64,000 nt of DNA. Origin: Onthophagus taurus (lineage: Eukaryota; Arthropoda; Insecta; Coleoptera; Scarabaeidae). The stretch covers positions 27,411,501 through 27,475,500 of the forward strand of contig NC_091971.1 in NCBI RefSeq assembly GCF_036711975.1. Reading direction: 5' to 3'. The notes under the pieces are model-generated. The model saw only the letters and a program-made list of their open reading frames with translations. It had not been told where the DNA came from and ran no database searches. A program made the translations under genes and the position numbers. Of this stretch, positions 50,055 through 57,982 are shown piece after piece (position 1 is the first letter of the stretch; each line of letters begins with the position of its first letter).

Positions 50055-50303
50055 ATCATGGAAAAAAATTTGGTTGGTAGAAAAATATAAACAACAATTA
50101 TATGTTAATACATTTATTATTTAATTTTTAAAACAAATTTTATGATACAATTATGGTTTAAGAAATTTATATACATACATCATGGAAAAAAAATTTGGTT
50201 GGTAGAAAAATATAAACAGCAATTATATGTTAATACATTTATTATTTAATTTTTAAAACAAATTTTATGATACAATTATGGTTTAAGAAATTTATATACA
50301 TAC
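50055..50303. repeat. 124-bp tandem duplication
   Basis: 50055-50178 and 50179-50303 are near-identical (one A-run difference and one A/G change), starting ATCATGGAAAAAAA and ending TTTATATACATACA. A third, diverged copy of its right half lies at about 51247-51345. Confidence 0.9.
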
Positions 50304-50338
50304 AGATGAACAGATCAGGGTCATCGGTAGGAAATTTT

Positions 50339-50644
50339 TTACGTTTCAGGTTTCTTGATGAAATCCAATAAATATACAGGGTGAGTTTTACCAATGTCTT
50401 TTGCACCCTTATAAATTATGCACATTTTCCTGAGTTCGATGATTTCCTCGTCAGTAATATCTTCAGCGATGCGTCTTGGTAAATAAATGATGAATCCAGC
50501 CTCCAACTCAAGTACCACGGACGGCCAAGAACACTTTTTAAGACGTTTCGCGCACTTAATTGGATATGGAGTGTCCGGTTGAAGCTCAGAAATTGACTTT
50601 TTCGGTAGGAAATTACACTGACCCAATTGACTGAGACGAGACAT
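50339..50644 (-). CDS. Polinton accessory protein, 101 aa
   Basis: Starts MSRLSQLGQCNFLPKKS at 50644, the first ATG in the frame. Pattern LQPDTPYPIKCAKRLK, VVLELEAGFIIYLPRR, then ITDEEIIELR and IYKGAKDIGKTHPVYLLDF. A family of about 100 residues with this VELE-x-x-F-x-(I/V)-x-LP-x-R pattern recurs beside Polinton genes in arthropods, in my recollection. The alternating hydrophobic strands would fit a small beta-barrel (OB-like) fold, possibly nucleic-acid binding, but this is only a guess. It lies leftmost in the left arm, about 1 kb downstream of the 170-aa ORF. Confidence 0.6.
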   Translation of the reverse strand: MSRLSQLGQCNFLPKKSISELQPDTPYPIKCAKRLKKCSWPSVVLELEAGFIIYLPRRIAEDITDEEIIELRKMCIIYKGAKDIGKTHPVYLLDFIKKPET

Positions 50645-51696
50645 GGTTCGTCCCTTGAACAACTGTTTCGTAGATTAATAATAATAAAACGTAACTTGTT
50701 AGCTTGCAAATAGCTGCCACACTGAATAAATTATTAAGAACATGTAATTATATGCTTGAAAAAGAGATTGCGGGGAGTGGGGAAATGGGCAATAGAAGTT
50801 TCTAGAAGGATGATGTAATTCACACGTTCAATTGCAAAGAAAAAATTAGAAATAACAGGTGTTATTGTCGTATAAAATGTAAATTCAGCAGTTTTTATTA
50901 ACATTAAATTACCACGGTTAAGTAAAGTTCGATGTATCACGTCGGCAGAGGTGTTAAATAACAAAAGTTATGTACGTGAAAAATACATTTAAGTAAAAGA
51001 AGGAAAAGGTTTCGGCGGCTCAGTGGTGGTGTAAATTAACGAAATATATAATACAGACTTATTTAATTGAATTTTGCGCGAATTGAACTGATAGCTGCAA
51101 GGTGAAATATATAAATACTTTAAAAGCAATAAACCACTGAACCATCGAAACCTTTTCAATTTAATATTAAAAAATGATGAAATACATAAAACTTACTTAT
51201 TTAATTGAATTTATGCGGATTGAATTGAGGGTGAAATACAAACAACAGAATGATGTGTTTAAGAAATACATTTATTATTATTTAATTTTTAAGTATACAT
51301 AACTTTTATTATACAATTACATTTTAAAAAATATATATCCATACATATGAACATCAGGGTCATCGGTCGGAAATTTTTTTACGTTTCATAAGTAAAACGT
51401 AAATTTTATAAAACTATTAGTTAACATAAGTATGAACAATAGGGTATCAGATTACATATTAGATTTCTTGAAAAACAAATTTCTAGAAATAACAGGTGTT
51501 ATTGCTATATAAAATGCGAATTAAGCGGTTTTTATTATTAAATCACCGAGGTTAAGTAAAGTTCATTGAACCTCACCAACACTTGTTTCAACTTGTTTAA
51601 ACTTGTTTGAACTTGTTTAAATTAACATAAATATAATTTTTTAACGAATAATAAAACTACAATCAATTTTTTTAAATTATTATTTATATTTACAAC
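50645..51696. other. Non-coding spacer with repeats in the Polinton left arm
   Basis: No gene seen. It holds a diverged repeat of sequences flanking the 101-aa gene: 51247-51385 resembles 50213-50350, and 51483-51565 resembles 50829-50940. There is also a ~149-bp foldback (51006-51154) and a direct repeat built on ACTTATTTAATTGAATTT (51058 and 51193). CTTGTTT(A/G)AA is repeated four times at about 51582-51620. Confidence 0.6.
51006..51154. repeat. 149-bp foldback element
   Basis: The first 22 bases (AAGGTTTCGGCGGCTCAGTGGT) match the reverse complement of the last 22 with three mismatches. Interior AT-rich and non-coding. Could be a tiny MITE or a structured regulatory segment. Confidence 0.6.
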
Positions 51697-52209
51697 TTAA
51701 ATACAAGTAACATTATTTTGATTACATACAAATTTTTTTAAAATTAATACATTGTTTTGTGAACATACTGCTGGAGAGCCGGTGTGGAACCAACATTGAT
51801 TGGTGGTTGAATTTAATTTAGTCTTATCCTCTTCAGCAAATTCTAACACAATATCCGTTAGTATTGATTTGCTGTTACATGTTTCCAAAAACTGCTTCTT
51901 TTGATTTCCCTTAACAAATATTTGATCGTAGGAGGAAATTAAGGTATCAATTACATTTAAACCTTCTAATTGATTTATCCACCCATCACTATATAACAAC
52001 CTGTGATGGTTACGTTCCAAATATCTCACTGATCGTTGATCTCGAACGTTTAATTGTTGGAATGGTACACTAGCTTTCAAGTGTAAATGTATTATGCAGT
52101 CGGTGGTGATATCCAGAAGAGTAAATTCTTTAACTTCGAATTTAGAATTGATGTAAAACCCCTGAACGTCTACAACCGCGATTTTGAACTTCATATTGTA
52201 AACTAACAT
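51697..52209 (-). CDS. Polinton-associated protein, 170 aa, possible nuclease-like
   Basis: MLVYNMKFKIAVVDVQGFY at the N-terminus; the second ATG (MKF) is 5 codons later. A hydrophobic strand ends in D-V-Q-G-F, then KEFTLLD, a helix (RSVRYLERNHHRLLYSDG) and IFVKGNQKKQFLE. The opening D-x-Q-G-F and later VKG-x-x-K/Q are features I associate with a recurrent arthropod Polinton ORF that looks like a divergent DEDD-type exonuclease. I cannot confirm the remaining acidic residues. It follows the major capsid gene by 17 nt on the same strand, so it is probably co-expressed. Confidence 0.6.
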   Translation of the reverse strand: MLVYNMKFKIAVVDVQGFYINSKFEVKEFTLLDITTDCIIHLHLKASVPFQQLNVRDQRSVRYLERNHHRLLYSDGWINQLEGLNVIDTLISSYDQIFVKGNQKKQFLETCNSKSILTDIVLEFAEEDKTKLNSTTNQCWFHTGSPAVCSQNNVLILKKFVCNQNNVTCI

Positions 52210-52226
52210 ATGACCTCATGTGTAAT

Positions 52227-53456
52227 TTAATTTATAATTACAGATACCTCCCCACTCAAAGGCTTGTACGTATACATGGATTCTTGAAGTAGTATACAGT
52301 ATGCTTTTGTATCAGGCGGAAAATCTTTACCGCTTTGAATTTCGATGCGCACCTCACATGATGCGGATGGAGCGGCTTCTTCATCGTTATTCTTAGTGGT
52401 ATCCACCACGAATAAAGGTCTCTTTTTAAAGCTTGCGAAATCCATAATCGGTTGTTTTCGAGATGTTTCCCAAATATACGGTTGAAATTCGGTATACATT
52501 TTATATAGTTCAACATAATTTTCTTTCGCAAACTCCAAATTCATCGACTCGAATGGATAGCAGTATGAGTTTAGATATACTTTAAGATCTATAATGTTCA
52601 AGTGATCGAAAAGTGTACAATCTGAATTCGGCTGATCCTTTCGATTGGTTTGGAATGCAACTATAACGTATTGAGGTCTACCTCTGTTAGTTGTTGACGT
52701 GACCGACCAAATCTCTTTATTTCCCTTTCTCATTGAAGGCAGCTCATAAAAAGACCACTTCCGAAACGGTACGGGAATGTTTGCGTTTTTATTTAAACCA
52801 TCTAACAGCTTCATCTTTATAGATGGGCTTGGGTACACATGTTTCGCCAACAATGTAACCGTTTTTACAGTAAACTCTGCGGTGCTAGAATCGGCTTTTG
52901 ATGTAGATTTATAACAATTGGAGTCTGTACGACTTCTAACAAATCTAAATTTAAAGCGACCTCTCATAACGTGATTATAGTCTCTAAATAATCCGAAAAT
53001 ATGACTTAATGGGATTTGAAACGTGAAATCCTTGTTCACACTAACTGTAGGCAAATTTCCTTCGGGTGGCCATTTTAAACCAGCTATTTCTAAAGATTTG
53101 CATTCCACTTCGTTTTGCTGAAGTAGAGTTCGAATCAATGATGTTAAACCAGGTTCACGTACCCGTTCGATTTCAGTACCGTTATGCTCAAATGCGATAT
53201 ACTCAAATAGATATGTTGGTAAGTTGTGCGTTAGTTGGATGGTATCAGTTGGATCGTTTAATTTTTCTTTGTAATCCCCCTCAATACGTATATAACTTTC
53301 GAAGAACGAAAATAAAACATCTTCTTGGTTCAGTTCAATGGTGAATATATCATTGTTTTGAAAAGAATTTGTGGATGGATGATAACTATGCACTTCTTCT
53401 CTAGCGATCGAATTATCCACGGGTTCGCGGTATATATTTAACTTTTGTGTGGACAT
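52227..53456 (-). CDS. Polinton major capsid protein
   Basis: 409 aa from ATG at 53456 (MSTQKLNIYREP). The frame is open 28 codons further up, but the family starts near here. Features: VDNSIAREEVHSYHPSTNSF, long beta-rich body, WSFYELPSMRKGNKEIWSV and RPQYVIVAFQTNR, then NIIDLKVYLNSYCYPFE and the Tyr-rich YVELYKMYTEFQPY. This is the pattern of Polinton major capsid proteins predicted to be double jelly-roll, building the icosahedral shell. Length is in the lower-normal range. The start overlaps the small basic ORF by 44 nt. No frameshift, so capsid coding is preserved. The structural role is inferred from the family. Confidence 0.8.
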   Translation of the reverse strand: MSTQKLNIYREPVDNSIAREEVHSYHPSTNSFQNNDIFTIELNQEDVLFSFFESYIRIEGDYKEKLNDPTDTIQLTHNLPTYLFEYIAFEHNGTEIERVREPGLTSLIRTLLQQNEVECKSLEIAGLKWPPEGNLPTVSVNKDFTFQIPLSHIFGLFRDYNHVMRGRFKFRFVRSRTDSNCYKSTSKADSSTAEFTVKTVTLLAKHVYPSPSIKMKLLDGLNKNANIPVPFRKWSFYELPSMRKGNKEIWSVTSTTNRGRPQYVIVAFQTNRKDQPNSDCTLFDHLNIIDLKVYLNSYCYPFESMNLEFAKENYVELYKMYTEFQPYIWETSRKQPIMDFASFKKRPLFVVDTTKNNDEEAAPSASCEVRIEIQSGKDFPPDTKAYCILLQESMYTYKPLSGEVSVIIN

Positions 53457-53616
53457 GATAACCCAACTGCTCGAGAAAACGTCTGTTGTCCGCTCGCAAT
53501 GAAGTCTCTCTTTTAACTGATCTAGATGTTCTCTTTCCACCTGAGTTATAATGTTTTCTTTTGATAGATGATCGCTGTTGAGGTTCGGTGGCTTTTAATT
53601 GGAACAACAGCCCCAT
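53413..53616 (-). CDS. Small basic ORF between capsid genes, 67 aa
   Basis: Starts MGLLFQLKATEPQQR. The ATG overlaps the stop of the minor capsid gene (TAATG), and the end overlaps the major capsid start by 44 nt. Very basic middle (SSIKRKHYNSGGKRTSRSVKR), then RRFLEQLGYHVHTKVKY. Tight overlap on both sides and the basic charge suggest a real late-gene product, perhaps nucleic-acid binding within the virion, but I do not recognise the family. Confidence 0.45.
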   Translation of the reverse strand: MGLLFQLKATEPQQRSSIKRKHYNSGGKRTSRSVKRETSLRADNRRFLEQLGYHVHTKVKYIPRTRG

Positions 53617-54389
53617 TATGAAGTTCGTTTTAATTCCAATCTAATAACAATTTCTTCTCCACGAAAGTTTACCAATTTACCACGCTGATCAAGTAATCTT
53701 AGTGTAATGTTCGATATCGGACGATCGGTGTCCACTGGCAAATAAATGGGGTTCCTTGGCTCTATATTTATACTGAAACCAGGATCCACAGTTGGAGCGA
53801 ATTCATATAGCGTGTGAGATAATTTGTTATTGTAATACGAGCCGGAAATTATATTACATTCCACTCGAACGGATGTCACACGTATTATATTTACCGGAAG
53901 ATCTGATTTATGCTTTATCGATACATCTAGTTTACGATTGGAAAACCCCAATATAGAAGCTATCGTATTTGGTTGAGAGAAATCTATCTCAAAATAATCA
54001 CTTTTTATTTCACACTGTAAGGTGTTATTGTTAGCCTTAAGTGAAAAAAAATTTTCAGGATCATCAACCGTATTCAATCCGATACGACGTAAAATCTGTT
54101 TTTGTAAAAATTTCTCAATGTCCGTTATTTCATATGCACCAGTAGGAATTTTGATTTCCTGTGGTAATGCCCCCTCGTCTATAGTCGATTGTCGGCTTTT
54201 ATTAATGGGGAATTTTTCGGTAAAGTAAAATTTATCGTTTACTCCTTGTTCAATGTTTGGTATACTGTTATACGTATAGAATCCAATAAGACCAAGCGAG
54301 TAACTCGAGTTATGGTCTAATTCTATAGGCGGATAATAGTCTTCGGAGATTTCGCTTTTTGTACTGACCAGTGTGAACGTCTGTGACAT
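53616..54389 (-). CDS. Polinton minor capsid (penton-like) protein
   Basis: 257 aa from ATG at 54389 (MSQTFTLVST). Beta-rich: YYPPIELDHNSSYSLGLIGFYTYNSIPN, PTGAYEITDIEKFLQKQI, TIASILGFSNRKLD, YNNKLSHTLYEFAPTVDPGF, and a C-terminal ISNITLRLLDQRGKLVNFRGEEIVIRLEL. The closing L-x-x-Q-x-G-x-x-V-N-F-x-G-E-x-x (T/V)-(I/V)-x-L signature is typical of Polinton minor capsid proteins predicted to be single jelly-roll pentons at the vertices. The protease stop precedes its ATG by 2 nt; its stop overlaps the next ATG. Confidence 0.78.
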   Translation of the reverse strand: MSQTFTLVSTKSEISEDYYPPIELDHNSSYSLGLIGFYTYNSIPNIEQGVNDKFYFTEKFPINKSRQSTIDEGALPQEIKIPTGAYEITDIEKFLQKQILRRIGLNTVDDPENFFSLKANNNTLQCEIKSDYFEIDFSQPNTIASILGFSNRKLDVSIKHKSDLPVNIIRVTSVRVECNIISGSYYNNKLSHTLYEFAPTVDPGFSINIEPRNPIYLPVDTDRPISNITLRLLDQRGKLVNFRGEEIVIRLELKRTS

Positions 54390-54391
54390 TT

Positions 54392-54775
54392 TCACTCAAA
54401 TGAGTTATTTCTTATGTTAAGTAGGAAATTTATACATAATTGACCGCAGTTATACGGGTTATCCTTTTGAAAATTATCGTGGTTATACTCAATTTGATAT
54501 TTTTTAAAGTATTTTAAAAGTTCTTTAGGTGGTTTTAGATCTCCATAACTGTCGAAATATAACACCCTATTGCCAATTTTTTTATAGGCTACCCAATGGG
54601 TTCCGCTACCTCGGTGATCATCTAAATTTACAACAGCTGACTCATAATATTTAGGACCTTCTTTAGGCAATCCATTTCGCATATACACTCCGCGAAAATT
54701 TGGAATTTTAAGTGTTTTAGCGTATTTTATTATATCGAGATTTGTTAGAGGTCTATTAGGTAGCCTAGTTACAAG
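54392..54775 (-). CDS. Adenain-like cysteine protease (capsid maturation)
   Basis: Papain/Ulp1-type protease like adenovirus maturation protease. Catalytic His in SGTHWVAYKK, Asp in VLYFDSYGD, Cys in YNCGQLC. The frame is open to just beyond 54782 and the family's N-terminal part (LTNLDIIKYAKTLKIPNFRG) is encoded there. However, the only in-frame ATG (54682) lies after that conserved segment, and an in-frame stop overlaps the end of the PLA2-like gene. The N-terminus would be expressed if translation arrives from the PLA2-like frame by a -1 shift at 54775-54781; otherwise from a non-AUG start or a spliced message. The start given is the first -1-frame codon. No catalytic residue is missing. 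Confidence 0.8.
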   Translation of the reverse strand, partial: LVTRLPNRPLTNLDIIKYAKTLKIPNFRGVYMRNGLPKEGPKYYESAVVNLDDHRGSGTHWVAYKKIGNRVLYFDSYGDLKPPKELLKYFKKYQIEYNHDNFQKDNPYNCGQLCINFLLNIRNNSFE

Positions 54776-55611
54776 TTTTTTTGTTGCTTTTTACTTAAAT
54801 ATAAACCCAATCCTTTTTTATACTTTTTAATATAAAGCCCACTTCCGGTTTCGCCAATCGCGATAGCTTCCATCGCCTTATTGTGTCGTTCAGCTTCTTT
54901 TAACTTCTCGTTAGCCTCTTGACCACTCTTCACCGCACGATACACACCAGCCGCGCTGCCTGATAACGCTCCGAGAGCTGATAGTCCGGCAAATATGGCT
55001 GGTAATATCGGTAGTATACCACCACTTGTAATAGGTAACGGGATTGTACGCGGAATTTTAACTTTTTTCTTTCCACCCGCGGATTTAACAGCTATACGAG
55101 CACTTTTCAAAGCTAATCTAGCCGCTTCCCGTAAATTATCTGTTGTTTTGGGTAAATCTTTAGCGATTTGCTTTACCAACACGCTTTTAAATGCTATCGG
55201 TTTATTTTTTTTATCTTTTAATCTTTTAATTATTTTTTGTCCCTTATGACCCATTCCCAATTTTCGTTTCACTTTCATAGCGTTTGTAACTAACCAAGCT
55301 GATGCTTTTTCCCCCAATGTCGAATCTTTCGCTTTCACTCTCTCCCAAGCGTTTTCCTCCAAACGTCTATCGGCCATGTGACGTTGTTCTAAAGAATTAT
55401 TTTCCGAGTACGCTATATCGTGTTCTCTACAAGCCCGATCTAATGGATTTATTCCTTTATCACCTCTCGCCAAACGTTTCTTCAATTTTGTTCCTGGTCC
55501 ACAAAATTGATAGCCTGGAACGTGTAACTCAACGGGTAGTTTATTGATAAGTGTATTAAGTATTCCGCTTCCCCCCGCCGTCGCAGATGTACTATCTCGA
55601 GTAAACAGCAT
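54769..55611 (-). CDS. PLA2-like, membrane-active virion protein
   Basis: 280 aa from ATG at 55611. Residues 34-41 YQFCGPGT form a calcium-binding-loop motif. H64-D65 with Y68 (REHDIAYS) is the catalytic HDxxY of parvovirus-type phospholipase A2, and conserved Cys37 and Cys61 may form a disulfide. A basic stretch (KVKRKLGMGHKGQKIIKRLKDKK) follows, and from about 185 to 215 a Gly/Ala-rich hydrophobic segment likely to insert in membranes. The C-terminus is GSGLYIKKYKKGLGLYLSKK. In related elements such proteins are thought to help capsid passage through membranes. It heads the leftward gene set, 47 bp from the divergent ATPase gene. Confidence 0.8.
   Translation of the reverse strand: MLFTRDSTSATAGGSGILNTLINKLPVELHVPGYQFCGPGTKLKKRLARGDKGINPLDRACREHDIAYSENNSLEQRHMADRRLEENAWERVKAKDSTLGEKASAWLVTNAMKVKRKLGMGHKGQKIIKRLKDKKNKPIAFKSVLVKQIAKDLPKTTDNLREAARLALKSARIAVKSAGGKKKVKIPRTIPLPITSGGILPILPAIFAGLSALGALSGSAAGVYRAVKSGQEANEKLKEAERHNKAMEAIAIGETGSGLYIKKYKKGLGLYLSKKQQKNL
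54775..54781 (-). promoter_or_regulatory. Candidate -1 ribosomal frameshift heptamer A-AAA-AAC
   Basis: In the PLA2-like reading frame the codons before the stop are CAA AAA AAC TTG TAA. A-AAA-AAC is in the exact phase of the canonical X-XXY-YYZ slippery site, 6 nt before the stop codon begins at 54771 on the minus strand. A -1 slip enters the protease frame. I have not identified a firm downstream pseudoknot. Confidence 0.5.
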
Positions 55612-55658
55612 ACTCAACTGATGCGGTTTACGTTTTCACATCCCTTATATACCCGCAC
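55612..55658. promoter_or_regulatory. 47-bp divergent intergenic region
   Basis: Lies between the leftward PLA2-like ATG and rightward ATPase ATG. Contains CTTATATACCC, a TATA-like motif on the plus strand. Its size means both arms must be driven from overlapping promoter elements, or the real transcription starts lie inside the neighbouring genes. Confidence 0.35.
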
Positions 55659-56390
55659 ATGAAGATTAAAACTCATTTTAGTTTCATAATGCGTGTAGTG
55701 CAACACCCATCTCTCACAATGTCATTAACCGATCTCGATCGGTTAACGATGATGAAACCGATAACCAGTCGTAGGCATGGCGATCTCATACCGAACAGTA
55801 TACGAGCAATAGTATGCGGTCCGAGCGGATGTGGGAAAACCAACTTGATGTTAAATCTCATTTTCGATAAAAATGGTTTAAATTTTGAAAATATTTATAT
55901 ATACTCAAAATCCTTACATCAACCGAAATATGAATTTTTAGAAATGATTATGAAACAGTTACCCGAAATAGGACTTTATAGATTCATCGATAATGATGCC
56001 GTTATAGATCCGTCTGAAGCTAAACAAAACTCAATTTTCATATTTGACGATGTAGCATGTGATAAACAGGATAAGATTCGATCATTTTTCTGTATGGGAC
56101 GACATAATAATATTGATTCGTTCTACCTTACGCAAACCTATACGCGGATACCTAAACACCTAATACGAGACAATGCAAACGTCTTAATTCTATTCAAACA
56201 AGATGAGGTTAATTTAAAATATGTGTATGATGAACACGTTAACACCGACATGAAGTTTGATGTTTTCAAGGACGCTTGTAAACGGTGTTGGAATGATGAT
56301 AAATATAACCCTATGATTATTATGAAAGATTTTGAAGTAAAGGATGGAAGGTATCGTATAGGAATGGATAAATTTATTTACCCGGACTAA
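55659..56390 (+). CDS. Genome-packaging ATPase (FtsK/HerA type)
   Basis: 243 aa. Walker A CGPSGCGKTNL (about residues 53-63), Walker B SIFIFDDVACD (about 126-136), then IRSFFCMGRHNNIDSFYLTQTYTRIPKHLIRDNANVLILF, the sensor-like region with Gln typical of poxvirus A32/Polinton ATPases that pump DNA into capsids. Alternative starts at 55689 and 55719 are possible; the family usually begins nearer the latter. Intact. First gene of the rightward arm. Confidence 0.88.
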   Translation: MKIKTHFSFIMRVVQHPSLTMSLTDLDRLTMMKPITSRRHGDLIPNSIRAIVCGPSGCGKTNLMLNLIFDKNGLNFENIYIYSKSLHQPKYEFLEMIMKQLPEIGLYRFIDNDAVIDPSEAKQNSIFIFDDVACDKQDKIRSFFCMGRHNNIDSFYLTQTYTRIPKHLIRDNANVLILFKQDEVNLKYVYDEHVNTDMKFDVFKDACKRCWNDDKYNPMIIMKDFEVKDGRYRIGMDKFIYPD

Positions 56391-56427
56391 ATTATTGCAT
56401 TGTTATCTGGTATTTGTGAGAGTAAGC

Positions 56428-57381
56428 ATGTCACATAACGATGAAATGACTAAGCGTTCCATACGTGAGAGGGATAAAGCTATAATTAACATAACAAATA
56501 CTATTAAGAAAAAATATTTAGCGCTTAAACTCGGTCGAGAAAACGATGACCGTCTTATCGCTAAACTACATCAGCCTTTAAGCGATTCATTAAAAGATAT
56601 GACTAATAAATTAAGTGAAGTGAAACCTTCTTCTTCTGTACATTACCATCACCACTATCAACCTACTGATGATGTCGGTGTTGACGTTAAAACGAAATTT
56701 GATGAAACCGATTTTAAAACTCCGGCATTTAGGAAAAAATTAACTTTTCCTGAAAGTGATGATGAATTTAAAACGCCGCCGGATGCAAAACAAAAATTGA
56801 AGGCGGAGGATTTACCTATAGAAAATCTACCGAATCAAATTCGGGATTTATATTATACGTTTGGTAAAAGAGGAGAAATTGATGAGAGAATGGGTATACG
56901 TTATGATCCTGATGAAAACGATTGGATGATTGGATCGAAGACTGTCCAGTTTAAACCTTCTCATATTGTTCTCGGAGGCGAAAAACGCATACAATCCTCT
57001 ACGGGGTTATATGAACTTATACAGTTAAAACGACCTACGAACTATACCGAAGAGGATCTACAACGTTACAAATCTGTTCTAGCGTATACGGGTGCGCATA
57101 AGCGAAATTTTACGGGTCCTATAGTTGGAAATAAATCGTACAAGTATACTAAAATTATTAAACCTTTATTTACATTTAATAAGTCGGGGGATGGATTAAT
57201 ACCCGGACGACATCTTGAAGTGAACTCGAAAATCGTTGAGTATAAATATTGGGATGATGTTAACGAATTGGTAGATCGATTGAAATTGTTGTACGCTTCA
57301 CATGCGGCAGGAAACAATTCCCATATTAATGAAATCACATCCATTATAGAAGAACTGAAGGAGAGCGGTGTTATATCATAA
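56428..57381 (+). CDS. Conserved Polinton protein (DUF8207-like), 317 aa
   Basis: Starts MSHNDEMTKRSIRERDKAI. The N-terminal half is charged and low in complexity, with VHYHHHYQP and Glu/Asp/Lys-rich stretches. The C-terminal half (from about 56900) carries GIRYDPDENDWMIGSKTVQFK, LGGEKRIQSSTGLYELIQLKRP and YTEEDLQRYKSVLAYTGAHKRNF, a signature I know from many arthropod Polinton-linked proteins of unknown function (I believe Pfam DUF8207). It ends in a coiled-coil-like segment. Follows the ATPase by 37 nt. Confidence 0.75.
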   Translation: MSHNDEMTKRSIRERDKAIINITNTIKKKYLALKLGRENDDRLIAKLHQPLSDSLKDMTNKLSEVKPSSSVHYHHHYQPTDDVGVDVKTKFDETDFKTPAFRKKLTFPESDDEFKTPPDAKQKLKAEDLPIENLPNQIRDLYYTFGKRGEIDERMGIRYDPDENDWMIGSKTVQFKPSHIVLGGEKRIQSSTGLYELIQLKRPTNYTEEDLQRYKSVLAYTGAHKRNFTGPIVGNKSYKYTKIIKPLFTFNKSGDGLIPGRHLEVNSKIVEYKYWDDVNELVDRLKLLYASHAAGNNSHINEITSIIEELKESGVIS

Positions 57382-57403
57382 TAATAATAATTTATGCGTA
57401 CCA

Positions 57404-57973
57404 ATGAACGGTGGATCAAGCGTGAGTGGTGTGAGCATTGATAAGTTTGGTCGTACATTACGTTCTGCGCGGAATAAAGTATTGAATGATGAGAATTTAA
57501 CTACATCTCAACGCCATATTGGATTCCCTTTAACCGTAGATGGAGATTATGATATCCAGGGGCGTAAACTATCTAACGTTCAACAACCGACGGATGAAAA
57601 TGATTGTGCGATAAAAATTTATGTAGACGAAATATGTGAAACATTGAAAGCTACAATCTTAAACGAAATTAAGGTCATAATAGCGGACGTTCAAAGAATT
57701 ATTGGCGATCATAGTAAACGTATACATCAGGTGTCAACAAAAATTGATATTAAAAACTCTACACTCTTACGCGACATTAAAAAAATTAACGCGGAAATCC
57801 TATTAAATGGTCAGCAAATTACAACTCTAACAAAATCATTCAACACTAATTTAAATGCATTTGATATACTCACAACAAATCTACGAAATGGGATACAGGG
57901 TGTTGCAGATCGTCTACTTGATATGGAAAGCACTATAAATTCACGACTAGATATATTGGAGAAAAAAAGTTAG
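57404..57973 (+). CDS. Fibre-like coiled-coil protein, 189 aa
   Basis: Starts MNGGSSVSGVSIDKFG. Residues about 48-75 read YDIQGRKLSNVQQPTDENDC followed by AIKIYVDE. This resembles the G-x-K-(I/L)-x-N-(V/L)-x-x-P-T-x-x-x-D-A-x-x-K-x-Y-V-D motif common in phage and viral tail-fibre or spike proteins. The remaining ~110 residues are heptad-like hydrophobic/charged helices suited to a trimeric coiled coil. It sits among virion genes, so a capsid-associated fibre is a reasonable inference. Not a family I can name with certainty. Confidence 0.6.
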   Translation: MNGGSSVSGVSIDKFGRTLRSARNKVLNDENLTTSQRHIGFPLTVDGDYDIQGRKLSNVQQPTDENDCAIKIYVDEICETLKATILNEIKVIIADVQRIIGDHSKRIHQVSTKIDIKNSTLLRDIKKINAEILLNGQQITTLTKSFNTNLNAFDILTTNLRNGIQGVADRLLDMESTINSRLDILEKKS

Positions 57974-57982
57974 ACCTAATCC

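Noticed and set aside
49721-50059. 112-codon minus-strand frame with a 16-residue repeat
   Set aside because: It is the translation of the 48-bp minisatellite and has no independent support.
57066-57458. 130-codon minus-strand frame in the Polinton right arm
   Set aside because: Antisense to the conserved DUF8207-like gene, no support.
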